From CAZVYJ01 sp964631565 (lineage in GTDB: Bacteria; Planctomycetota; Phycisphaerae; SM23-33), in contig CAZVYJ010000006.1 of the NCBI GenBank assembly GCA_964631565.1, forward strand, positions 22,662 through 86,661: a stretch of 64,000 nucleotides of DNA, given 5' to 3'. A program made the translations under genes and the position numbers. This document shows positions 46,243 through 54,031 of this stretch, in pieces (position 1 is the first letter of the stretch; every line of letters begins with the position of its first letter). Under the pieces are notes generated by a model. That model was not told the DNA's origin. It ran no database searches and was given only the letters and a program-made list of their open reading frames with translations.

Positions 46243-47195
46243 CAGAATAACCCTCCACGCACAATCCTGAGTATGAACGGCGCGAATATCGCCAGAACCA
46301 CGCTGAGTGCGATAAGAATGCCGGGCACAAGTATTTTGACGCTGGCCTTGGCGGCTGCGGTTTCGGCCCGGACCGACCTCTGCAGGCGGAGCAGGTTCGC
46401 CTGGTCATGCAGGACCTCTCGCAGCGGCGTGCCGAGTTCCTCGGCCTGGATGACGCTTGCCAGCACGCTCCGCAGCAGATCAAGCGGAATGCTGTCGGCG
46501 AGATTCTGCAGCGCCTGCCTGCGCGGCGTGCCAAGCTCCATTTCGGCGAGCATGCCCTTCAGTGCGACATTGAACGGGTCGTCGGCGTCTTCCTGAACGA
46601 TGGTCCTGACCGCTTCGGTAAACGACGCCCCGGCTCCCATGGCGAGCGACACGAGGTCGAGCGCATACGGCAGCCTGCGGGCTATCTGCCGGACGCGGCC
46701 TGACGCCTTGCTGTGCAGCTGCAGCAGCGTCAGCGACGTGCCGATAACAAAGCCGATTATCGGCAGCACGAAACTGAACTGGCCGACAATAAGAATATTC
46801 AGTATTTCCAGGCAGACGGCCAGCACTGTTCCCGCGAAAAACGCCATCGCCAGGTACTCTTCGGGCGTGTAGTAGTTCGGGCTGCCGGCGGCGACCAGCG
46901 TTCTCTGCAGCCATTTCTTGGCTCTCGGCATGGCGAGCCTGTGGCTCATGACGAGCATTATCCACATTATCGGGCGGAGATACGTGTTTTCAAAAACTGT
47001 TTTCCGATCCGTATGCCCGGTCGCCAGTGCGGCCTCACGCTGCGGCGACATGTGTATCTCGCCGCCCTGCCCGAAAACGGCAACTACAAGCAGAAACACT
47101 GTCGCGAACAGGCCGAGCGAGATGACCACATCCCAGGCGCTGAGCGCCAGCATCATCGGAATGTCCGCACCTGCAAACATGTCAGATATCCACAT
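46242..47195 (-). CDS. tadC: TadC-type Flp pilus inner-membrane platform protein
   Basis: 317 aa, type II secretion F (GspF/TadC) family. N-terminal membrane helix, then a cytosolic helical domain with DLVSLAMGAGASFTEAVRTI and LADSIPLDLLRSVLASVIQA, then two C-terminal helices ending IFAPFILRIV. It forms, with TadB, the inner-membrane platform for Flp pilus assembly. It overlaps tadB by 14 nt and the FHA gene by 1 nt, indicating one operon. Confidence 0.85.
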   Translation of the reverse strand: MWISDMFAGADIPMMLALSAWDVVISLGLFATVFLLVVAVFGQGGEIHMSPQREAALATGHTDRKTVFENTYLRPIMWIMLVMSHRLAMPRAKKWLQRTLVAAGSPNYYTPEEYLAMAFFAGTVLAVCLEILNILIVGQFSFVLPIIGFVIGTSLTLLQLHSKASGRVRQIARRLPYALDLVSLAMGAGASFTEAVRTIVQEDADDPFNVALKGMLAEMELGTPRRQALQNLADSIPLDLLRSVLASVIQAEELGTPLREVLHDQANLLRLQRSVRAETAAAKASVKILVPGILIALSVVLAIFAPFILRIVRGGLF

Positions 47196-48060
47196 CCACT
47201 ATTTTGCGTATCCAGAGAAAACCGACGACGTTCAGCACGACAATGGCGAACAGAAGCACCTTGCCCAGGTCGTCGACGAACAGGCTTCTCACCGCGTCGG
47301 CCTCTATGAGGTAGAGCACGAACATCACAAACAGAACCAGCATTCCGAGGAATCTGGCGCTGGCCTTGCCCTGTGCGGTAAGGGCTTTTACGCGTCCTTC
47401 CAGCCGCTGAATCTCTCGGATGCTGGCCGAGATGCGGTCGAGAGTAAGCCCCAGGTCGCCGCCCCGCTGGCGGTGGGTTTTAAGCGCCGAAAACAGCAGG
47501 CGGAAGTCGGTCGAGCCGATCCTGGCCGAGGCGTTGTCCATCGCCTCGTCCAGCGGCAGGCCGAACTCGTACTCGCGCAGAAGGTGCGTAAATTCCTGCC
47601 GCAGCGGAACCGGGCCGTCACGGGCGATAAGTCCCATCGCCTGGACGAGATTAAGCCCCGCCCTGACGCCTGACGCCAGAGTCTGGATTCCGCTGACAAG
47701 CTGGACTTCCAGCCGGTTTATCCGTCGCTTCCGGAGGTACTTCAGCACCAGCGCCGGCATCATTACGCCTATCGCGGCAAAAGCGGCGAACCCCACAATG
47801 CTGTCGGTCATCATATATCCGATAATCGCCAGCAGCACGATGCCGATCAGCGTGGCGATGCTGGCTACTCGCGGCTGGACATCCATCAGCAGATTGCCCC
47901 GCAGCACACGGTCGAACTGGTATTCCTGCCGCCGCACATACTGGCGGAAAGGCCTGCCGCCCAGCAGCACTGCGCCTGCGACGGCGACAAACGCCATCGC
48001 GCTGGTGATTATCCGGTCGGCGCCGAATGCGGCAAGAATATGAAAGTCCGCGGACTGCAT
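47182..48060 (-). CDS. tadB: TadB-type Flp pilus inner-membrane platform protein
   Basis: 292 aa. Same family as TadC: N-terminal helices, a cytosolic domain with LVSGIQTLASGVRAGLNLVQA and KTHRQRGGDLGLTLDRIS, and C-terminal helices. The QRGGDLG motif is typical of TadB. It lies 6 nt after cpaF1 and overlaps tadC by 14 nt. Confidence 0.87.
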   Translation of the reverse strand: MQSADFHILAAFGADRIITSAMAFVAVAGAVLLGGRPFRQYVRRQEYQFDRVLRGNLLMDVQPRVASIATLIGIVLLAIIGYMMTDSIVGFAAFAAIGVMMPALVLKYLRKRRINRLEVQLVSGIQTLASGVRAGLNLVQAMGLIARDGPVPLRQEFTHLLREYEFGLPLDEAMDNASARIGSTDFRLLFSALKTHRQRGGDLGLTLDRISASIREIQRLEGRVKALTAQGKASARFLGMLVLFVMFVLYLIEADAVRSLFVDDLGKVLLFAIVVLNVVGFLWIRKIVDVDI

Positions 48061-48066
48061 TATTAT

Positions 48067-49944
48067 TTATTTAAAAACCTCCACGTTCAGGAAGCCCTTG
48101 GCGAGCAGTTCTTCGGCGAACTGCGGAATATAGCCGGTGTGGCGGAGGCGGGCCTTTTCGGGCGGCTCGCCGGCACCGGCCCGGAGCAGGAAAATGTCTT
48201 CCGTGATAATCCTGCCCGTGTCCGGATCGATGCCGCATATCTCGGTTATGTGCGTGATTCTCCGCCGCCCGTCCGGCAGGCGGACCATCTGCACGACAAG
48301 GTCCAGTGCAGCCACCAGCTGCTCGCGAATGGCGCGAATCGGCATTTCGACGGCCATCAGAACCATTGTCTCAAGACGCAGCAGCGTGTCGTCGGGGTTG
48401 TTAGCGTGAATGGTGGTCAGCGAGCCGTCGTGGCCGGTGTTCATGGCCTGGAGCATGTCCAGCGCCTCCGGGCCGCGGCACTCGCCGACGATGAGGCGGT
48501 CGGGCCTCATTCGCAGTGCGTTCTTCACCAGGTCGCGGATGGTGTACGCGCCCTTGCCTTCGACATTGGCCGGGCGGGTCTCCAGGCGAACCAGGTGCTC
48601 CTGCGGCAGCTGAAGCTCTGCCGAGTCCTCGATCGTCACGATTCGCTCGTCGGCGGGGATGAAATTGCCCATCACGTTGAGCGTGGTCGTCTTGCCGCTT
48701 GCGGTTCCGCCGGCGATAAGTATGTTCTTGCGTCCCAGCACGCAGGCCCGCATGAAGCTTGCCGTAGCCTCGGTAATGGTCCCGCGCTCGATGAGGTCGT
48801 CGATGGTGAACGGGATTCTGGCGAATTTTCGTATTGTCAGCACCGGCCCGGAAAGACTCAGCGGGTTGATGATTGCGTTCACGCGCGAGCCGTCGGGCAG
48901 ACGGGCGTCAACCAGCGGCGTGGAGCGGTCTATGCGTCGGCCGACCGGCGTTATGATGCGCTCGATGATGCTCTGGAGAATTTCGTCCGAGAAAAAGCTC
49001 CGCCCGGAATTCTGCAGCACGCCTTCCTTTTCGATATATATATGGTCCTTGCCGACGACCATGATTTCGTTGACGTTGGGCATCTCAAGCAGGTCCTGCA
49101 GAGGCCCGTAACCGAGAACCACGTCCTCGATTTCCTTCGAGAGCATCCGGGTAATCAGATAATCCCGCAGTTCCGGCGAGATTTTCCTGAGGAGCTTCTG
49201 AACGTCGCCGTCCCAGTCGGCTTCGATTGCGGCAACGTCTTCCTTGAACGTGTGCGGGCGAAGCCGCAGCGGATAATTGCTCAACACGTCGCCTATCATC
49301 CTGCTGAGCGTTTCCTCGTGCCTGGACACCAGTACGTCGGAGTCCTCGAATCCGTAGCCGTACATGAGCTTGCCGGTCGAGCGGCGGGCCAGTTCGGTGA
49401 CGACGCTACGCCAGAGAAATTCCCTGACGAGATGGTCGGCCATTTCGTTGTCAACGTCCTTTCGCCCGGCCTTTATTATGTCCGACAGGTGGCGTTTTAT
49501 CAGGGCCACATGTTTCTCGTCGGTCGCTCCGAGCTGGCCGGTAACCCGCAGGTTCAGCCGCTCCAGCAGTTCGGCGTGCATTTTCTGCTCAAGCTCGATA
49601 ACCCGCTTCCGCGGCGAGATCGCCCGCTCGCCGGTGCGGACGCGTCTGGCCGCAGGCTCCATCATGAACAGGCTGAACTCGCCGATGCGGATTTCGTCGC
49701 CGTAATCGATCTTGCACCGCTGCTTGTGGGCAACGGCCTTGTTGGCGACGATGGTTTCGTTGAGGCCGAGTGATTCGACCCAATACGAGCCTGCATCCTT
49801 GATTATCCTGGCGTGGCGGCGCGAGACAAACGGGCTGCGCAGCGTCACGTCGTTGGCTTCGTCGCGGCCTATCGTTACCGACTCGTCGCCGACCTTGATT
49901 ACTTCCCGCTGGTCGGTGTACTGGTTTCTCACCCAGATTTCCAC
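48067..49944 (-). CDS. CpaF/TadA-type secretion ATPase with N-terminal FHA domain
   Basis: 625 aa. FHA domain at about residues 1-95 (TIGRDEANDVTL, SRRHARII), absent from ordinary CpaF/TadA. The CpaF domain follows, with Walker A GGTASGKTTTLN near residue 408 and a Walker B-like RLIVGECRGPEALDML, then TGHDGSLTTIHAN. It powers Flp pilin assembly in other bacteria. The fused FHA suggests phospho-threonine input, matching the kinase gene in the same locus. Confidence 0.9.
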   Translation of the reverse strand: MEIWVRNQYTDQREVIKVGDESVTIGRDEANDVTLRSPFVSRRHARIIKDAGSYWVESLGLNETIVANKAVAHKQRCKIDYGDEIRIGEFSLFMMEPAARRVRTGERAISPRKRVIELEQKMHAELLERLNLRVTGQLGATDEKHVALIKRHLSDIIKAGRKDVDNEMADHLVREFLWRSVVTELARRSTGKLMYGYGFEDSDVLVSRHEETLSRMIGDVLSNYPLRLRPHTFKEDVAAIEADWDGDVQKLLRKISPELRDYLITRMLSKEIEDVVLGYGPLQDLLEMPNVNEIMVVGKDHIYIEKEGVLQNSGRSFFSDEILQSIIERIITPVGRRIDRSTPLVDARLPDGSRVNAIINPLSLSGPVLTIRKFARIPFTIDDLIERGTITEATASFMRACVLGRKNILIAGGTASGKTTTLNVMGNFIPADERIVTIEDSAELQLPQEHLVRLETRPANVEGKGAYTIRDLVKNALRMRPDRLIVGECRGPEALDMLQAMNTGHDGSLTTIHANNPDDTLLRLETMVLMAVEMPIRAIREQLVAALDLVVQMVRLPDGRRRITHITEICGIDPDTGRIITEDIFLLRAGAGEPPEKARLRHTGYIPQFAEELLAKGFLNVEVFK

Positions 49945-49965
49945 GTATCGCTCCAGATTGACGTT

Positions 49966-50733
49966 TTAACGCCTGGCGACGCCGGCGGCGTTCTGCGCGA
50001 ACGGAGCCGCCTCCCTGGTTATCTGCGGGTTGTCGCCGGTGTAATCATCCGAACGGAGTTTGTCTATTCCCAGGCCGCCGGAAACATGGGATATAATGTT
50101 ATCCAGCTGGCGGCGGACTTCTTCGGAAACTTCGACTTTCACGCTGTCGTAAGACCTCAGCATCTTGGTGGTGTTCCTGGTTCCGGAGGCGTATGACGAC
50201 TCGCCCGAGCCTATGTCGCAAACCTTCAGGCCCTTGATTATGCATGTGCTGGAATATTTCCCGTCAGGTCCGGGCAGCATGCCCCAGACGCTTATGCGAT
50301 TGCCGCGGCGAAGCATAGCGCCGGGCGTTTTGTCGCGATCAACGGGAAGCGTATAAATCACCATGCCCTCGGAAGGCTCGATCGAACCGGCTTCGCTGTA
50401 GCTGTCGAAATGGTCCCACATCACGAAGTTGTCCTTGCTGACGGACCTGACAAGGGACATGCCGATGATGCTGTCCTTTTCCCTGGCGGGGACGGCCAGG
50501 CCGAGACCCTTTCCGGTCTCGACGTTGACGTCCCTGGCTTCCATATCCGCGGCGGAGACTTTATCGCCGGGCTTGAGATTCCTGGTGAACACCAGCAGGC
50601 TGATCGTCTCGCCCCGGGCCTGCCTGACAGCCCGTTCAATCTGGAAGTTGTAGAGCAGCACCACAATCACAGCCAGAATCAGCGCCGTAATAAGCAGCCC
50701 TTTGTTTTGAATGGCAGGAGTTTCGTCAGCCAT
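49966..50733 (-). CDS. cpaB: CpaB/RcpC-like Flp pilus assembly protein
   Basis: 255 aa. N-terminal membrane helix (GLLITALILAVIVVLLYN) then a SAF-like domain with FTRNLKPGDKVSAADMEARD, then a beta-rich region with IYTLPVDRDKTPGAMLRRGN, characteristic of RcpC/CpaB. It is thought to be periplasmic and to work with the pilus secretin, which is not in the window. It lies 21 nt before cpaF1. Confidence 0.82.
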   Translation of the reverse strand: MADETPAIQNKGLLITALILAVIVVLLYNFQIERAVRQARGETISLLVFTRNLKPGDKVSAADMEARDVNVETGKGLGLAVPAREKDSIIGMSLVRSVSKDNFVMWDHFDSYSEAGSIEPSEGMVIYTLPVDRDKTPGAMLRRGNRISVWGMLPGPDGKYSSTCIIKGLKVCDIGSGESSYASGTRNTTKMLRSYDSVKVEVSEEVRRQLDNIISHVSGGLGIDKLRSDDYTGDNPQITREAAPFAQNAAGVARR

Positions 50734-50792
50734 GATTCATTCCTCGTTTAGGCATTTTCGACATTTTTTGAATTTCGAGCGTCCCGGCGTTT

Positions 50793-51374
50793 TCACTCGG
50801 CGGCCGGATGCATAACCAGCACCGATATCCCTATTATCTTGCCGTCAGCGGCTTTCTTTCGCAAGGATACGATTGCATCAGACGAATCTCTTTTGAACAC
50901 GAGTCTTTTGGCGTTCGCATCGGCGTCAAGCTCGCTGAGCAGCGTGAATCCCTTTTCCCTGAACGCCGCCTTGTAGTGCTCGGCCGCTGCGGACTGCTCT
51001 CCCGTAAAGCTGTATCGCGCGAGGTCTTCAAATCTATCGGCAATATGCCGCCTGTAGGCCCAATTGCGCTTCGCCCCTTCAGGCGGCGCGATGTCAAGCG
51101 GGTCTTTGTCCTTAAGCTGCTGCAGCCCTACAGCGCTGGACGGCGAGGTTCGCAACATGGCCGTGTCCATCGGCTGGGTTTCCGGCTCCCGTCCGTCGCC
51201 GGCTGCTGAATCAAGCCGCTCAAGGCGGGACGCCGTATCGGCCCGGCCCTTCAGCATCACAGCAAGCTGCCAGACCAGAAAACAGACGGCCGCCAGCAGA
51301 AGAAGATGCACCAGCGTGTTTCGCACTTCCCTGCCGCGTGAATTATCGCCGTTTGTCATGGTGGGTTCGGTCAT
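50793..51374 (-). CDS. Hypothetical single-pass membrane protein of the Tad locus
   Basis: 193 aa with an N-terminal anchor (TLVHLLLLAAVCFLVWQLAVM). The remainder contains FEDLARYSFTGEQSAAAEHY and is predicted globular, without a named domain. It lies between tadE and cpaB, so a role in pilus biogenesis is inferred from position only. Confidence 0.6.
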   Translation of the reverse strand: MTEPTMTNGDNSRGREVRNTLVHLLLLAAVCFLVWQLAVMLKGRADTASRLERLDSAAGDGREPETQPMDTAMLRTSPSSAVGLQQLKDKDPLDIAPPEGAKRNWAYRRHIADRFEDLARYSFTGEQSAAAEHYKAAFREKGFTLLSELDADANAKRLVFKRDSSDAIVSLRKKAADGKIIGISVLVMHPAAE

Positions 51375-51392
51375 GCTACGGTCAGTTCGTTT

Positions 51393-51986
51393 CTACCATT
51401 GCAAGAGGTACAGCCCGCGAACAGCCAGCGCCACCTTGTCGCCGGGAGAAGGCACGGACAGCAGGGCCGAGTCCAGAATGGGGAGGAACTGTTCGGTAAC
51501 GGCCTCTTCGCAGGAGGCGCTGCCCCGCAGCCACTCCAGCCCTTCGCGAGAACTTCTCGCGTGAAGGTCGCCTTTGTACGCATCCCACAGATTCACGGGA
51601 GACGGAAATACGGCATCGACCGTCGCCCGCCTGCTCCTGACAAAATAGTTATCTATAAGGTTTTCTGCCAGGTCTCCGGCCGGCCGGCTGCTTTTCCTGA
51701 CGGATTCGATATAGTCACCCGGCGTGCCCAGGTCGTTCGACGCCATGGTGAGATTGGTTTCAGTGGATCTGCCGTCCATGAATATGACGTTCAGGGCTTC
51801 GTCGCTGTCAGGCAGGCTGTCCTCATGCCAGCTGACCCATGCGGAATACCTAGCTGCAACCTGCACATGCTGCTGGTTAACGCGAACATGTCCGAAGAAA
51901 AACGTCAGCGCGATAATCACGGCCAGCAGCGGTACGCTGCAGACAAACTCGATCGCGGCGGTTCCTCGCCGGTTCAGTTTCGTCAT
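51393..51986 (-). CDS. tadE: TadE-like minor pilin
   Basis: 197 aa from the ATG at 51986 (MTKLNRRGTAAIEFVCSVP), with AGGA 7 nt upstream. RRGTAAIEF is the TadE-type pseudopilin start with the key Glu at +5, followed by a hydrophobic helix. TadE-like proteins are minor Flp pilus components. It lies 24 nt after tadG ends and 18 nt before the next gene. Confidence 0.78.
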   Translation of the reverse strand: MTKLNRRGTAAIEFVCSVPLLAVIIALTFFFGHVRVNQQHVQVAARYSAWVSWHEDSLPDSDEALNVIFMDGRSTETNLTMASNDLGTPGDYIESVRKSSRPAGDLAENLIDNYFVRSRRATVDAVFPSPVNLWDAYKGDLHARSSREGLEWLRGSASCEEAVTEQFLPILDSALLSVPSPGDKVALAVRGLYLLQW

Positions 51987-52010
51987 GTATCCGTCCTGTC
52001 GCATTTCCGT

Positions 52011-54002
52011 CTAATGTTGCAGGCAGTTCTCCGCAAATGCAGAGTCTATATTGGAGAGATATTCGTATATTTCGCGAACCGTGTATGCTTCCAGCAGCAT
52101 GTTGCCGTCAAGTTCGGCAGAGCCGTCGATAATCAGTTTTCTCCAGTCGTTCCATTTGGTTACGGGCGTAAGCCTGACCTGCCAGCCCTGCGTCCAGAGA
52201 TCCCAGCTGTATTTGTTGAACAGCTTGGCCTGTGCGACCGCAACCATTTTGCCGCTCGGATTGGCATCGCCGAACCGCTGCGGCCAGACCGGCGAAGCTG
52301 CGCTTTTGCGGGCAGCGGCAAAGAATGAGAACCTGCTGCGGCGGATGCCTTCGTCGCTGTCAGGCGTGTAATCGCCTTCGGAAGTATCGAGGAGTATCGG
52401 GGCAGGCAGGTCCGCCCCGCCGCCCCAGTTGCACGGATCGGTCACCGGCACGTCCTCGCCGACGTCTATCCCGCCCCATATGTACCACTCGACCACGTAA
52501 ACATCATGCCACACAGGATTCCCGTTTGCGTCGTATTGAAAAGCAAGTCCGATTCTGTCGTCGGCTGTCGCCTGGTAGCTGTAATTGTCTTTCCAGATGT
52601 AATCGCCCTTCTGCGGAATCGGCCAAGCCTGCGGGTCAACCCATCCGGAAACCCATGTCGCGATAGGCTTGTCCCCGTTTGTGTAATATGTTCCCTGAGA
52701 AAGCCAGTTCGCCGAATCTTCAGGCGCCGTCGATATTATCTGCACCCGGTAGAACATGGTCCTGTAAACCCGCTCCGGATGACGCATGGCGAACGCGCGG
52801 GCTTCACTGTAATCGGTAATCCAGTCCGGGTAATGAATGCGCTGCTCCGTCTTGGACGTGAACATGTAGTCCAGTTTTATGTCCGACAGCTGGTTCATGT
52901 AGGCCGGGAAAAATGAATCCGGCAGGTCGCCGCTGTCCAGGATGTTCATTCGCTGCAGCTGCCTGACGGCCCAACTGCGAGGCCCGTAAGTGTTGTAGCC
53001 TGTAAGTGTGACAGTCGCGTCGACAGTATAGCCGGTATTCGGACTTATCGCGGATGAACCCGAGCTTTGCCCGCCGATACTGACATTGGGGCTTACTCCG
53101 CGGACGGCCGCTCCCGGAACCCACCGCCCGCCGCTGCTGTAATATGTGTAGTCCCGCCACTGGTACAGTCTCGCCCACGGCCCGAGCCGATGCGGAAAGG
53201 CGAAATCCGGAATTGCTCCACCGTTGCCTCCGGTCGCTTCGCAGGAGGCCTGGTTGCTTTCGACATGAAGTTTGCCTTCAAGGACAGGCTGGAAATCCTC
53301 AAACACGCCGACTTTCGCCGGGATTTTCGGCAATATCGGCGCCATCAGGCAGTCGTCGGCGCCGTTATCCCTGCCGAACCGCACGGCATTGGCCTGGGCG
53401 AGCACGCCGGCTGATGCGCAGGTCGCCTCGGACAGGTCGTTGAGCGCCACTATCGCGCGCCATAACTCTCCATTGGGGTCTTCGCCCTCGACGCCGCTGA
53501 CATGCCAGTTGGTGACCTCGGCCATATCAAAACCGCTGTGGTTTATCAGTTCGTCGGCCTTGGCGAGAATATCAAGTTCGGTCTCCATCCTGGAATGCAG
53601 AGACACTATGCCGCTGCGGAGGTAGTCGTTTTTGGTGGCCGGTATGCCGCGGCGAATCTGGTCGGAAAGGCACTGCTCCCAGTCGATCATTTCTTCGTGG
53701 GCCATCTCGACGGCCAGCGGAACCGAATCGAGCAGAAGCACCATGGCGAGCATTCGCGACTCGGCGACGTTGTTCATCGCCACGACGTTCATGCTGCGGG
53801 CCATCCACGTTCCGCCGCTTATCACGCTCGAGTCGGCGGCGTTCTGCAGGGCCAGCCGCCGGTTCACCTGGTGGCCGAGGTTATAGACGTAAATAACCAG
53901 CCCTACCAGCATGCAGAAGGCCAGTATGACAATGACAAGAACCTGGCCTTCGCGTTTGCGGCCGATCAAACGCACGGGTTTTCTGTAATTTCCGGTTCTC
54001 AC
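52011..54002 (-). CDS. tadG: TadG-like Flp pilus-assembly protein
   Basis: 663 aa, large for the family. The N-terminal anchor follows REGQVLVIVILAFCMLVGLV, and ALQNAADSSVISGGTWMA is the TadG-type N-terminal 'QNAADAAALAGA' motif. The long exported body is Asp/Asn/Trp-rich without a VWA motif, so its binding role is unknown. It lies 29 nt after the kinase gene. Confidence 0.75.
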   Translation of the reverse strand: MRTGNYRKPVRLIGRKREGQVLVIVILAFCMLVGLVIYVYNLGHQVNRRLALQNAADSSVISGGTWMARSMNVVAMNNVAESRMLAMVLLLDSVPLAVEMAHEEMIDWEQCLSDQIRRGIPATKNDYLRSGIVSLHSRMETELDILAKADELINHSGFDMAEVTNWHVSGVEGEDPNGELWRAIVALNDLSEATCASAGVLAQANAVRFGRDNGADDCLMAPILPKIPAKVGVFEDFQPVLEGKLHVESNQASCEATGGNGGAIPDFAFPHRLGPWARLYQWRDYTYYSSGGRWVPGAAVRGVSPNVSIGGQSSGSSAISPNTGYTVDATVTLTGYNTYGPRSWAVRQLQRMNILDSGDLPDSFFPAYMNQLSDIKLDYMFTSKTEQRIHYPDWITDYSEARAFAMRHPERVYRTMFYRVQIISTAPEDSANWLSQGTYYTNGDKPIATWVSGWVDPQAWPIPQKGDYIWKDNYSYQATADDRIGLAFQYDANGNPVWHDVYVVEWYIWGGIDVGEDVPVTDPCNWGGGADLPAPILLDTSEGDYTPDSDEGIRRSRFSFFAAARKSAASPVWPQRFGDANPSGKMVAVAQAKLFNKYSWDLWTQGWQVRLTPVTKWNDWRKLIIDGSAELDGNMLLEAYTVREIYEYLSNIDSAFAENCLQH

Positions 54003-54031
54003 ATTTCCGCTCGCATAACAAGACCGGTTTT

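Noticed and set aside
48040..49773. 577-codon plus-strand frame opposite the FHA-CpaF gene
   Set aside because: Exact shadow of a protein with Walker motifs; no family features.
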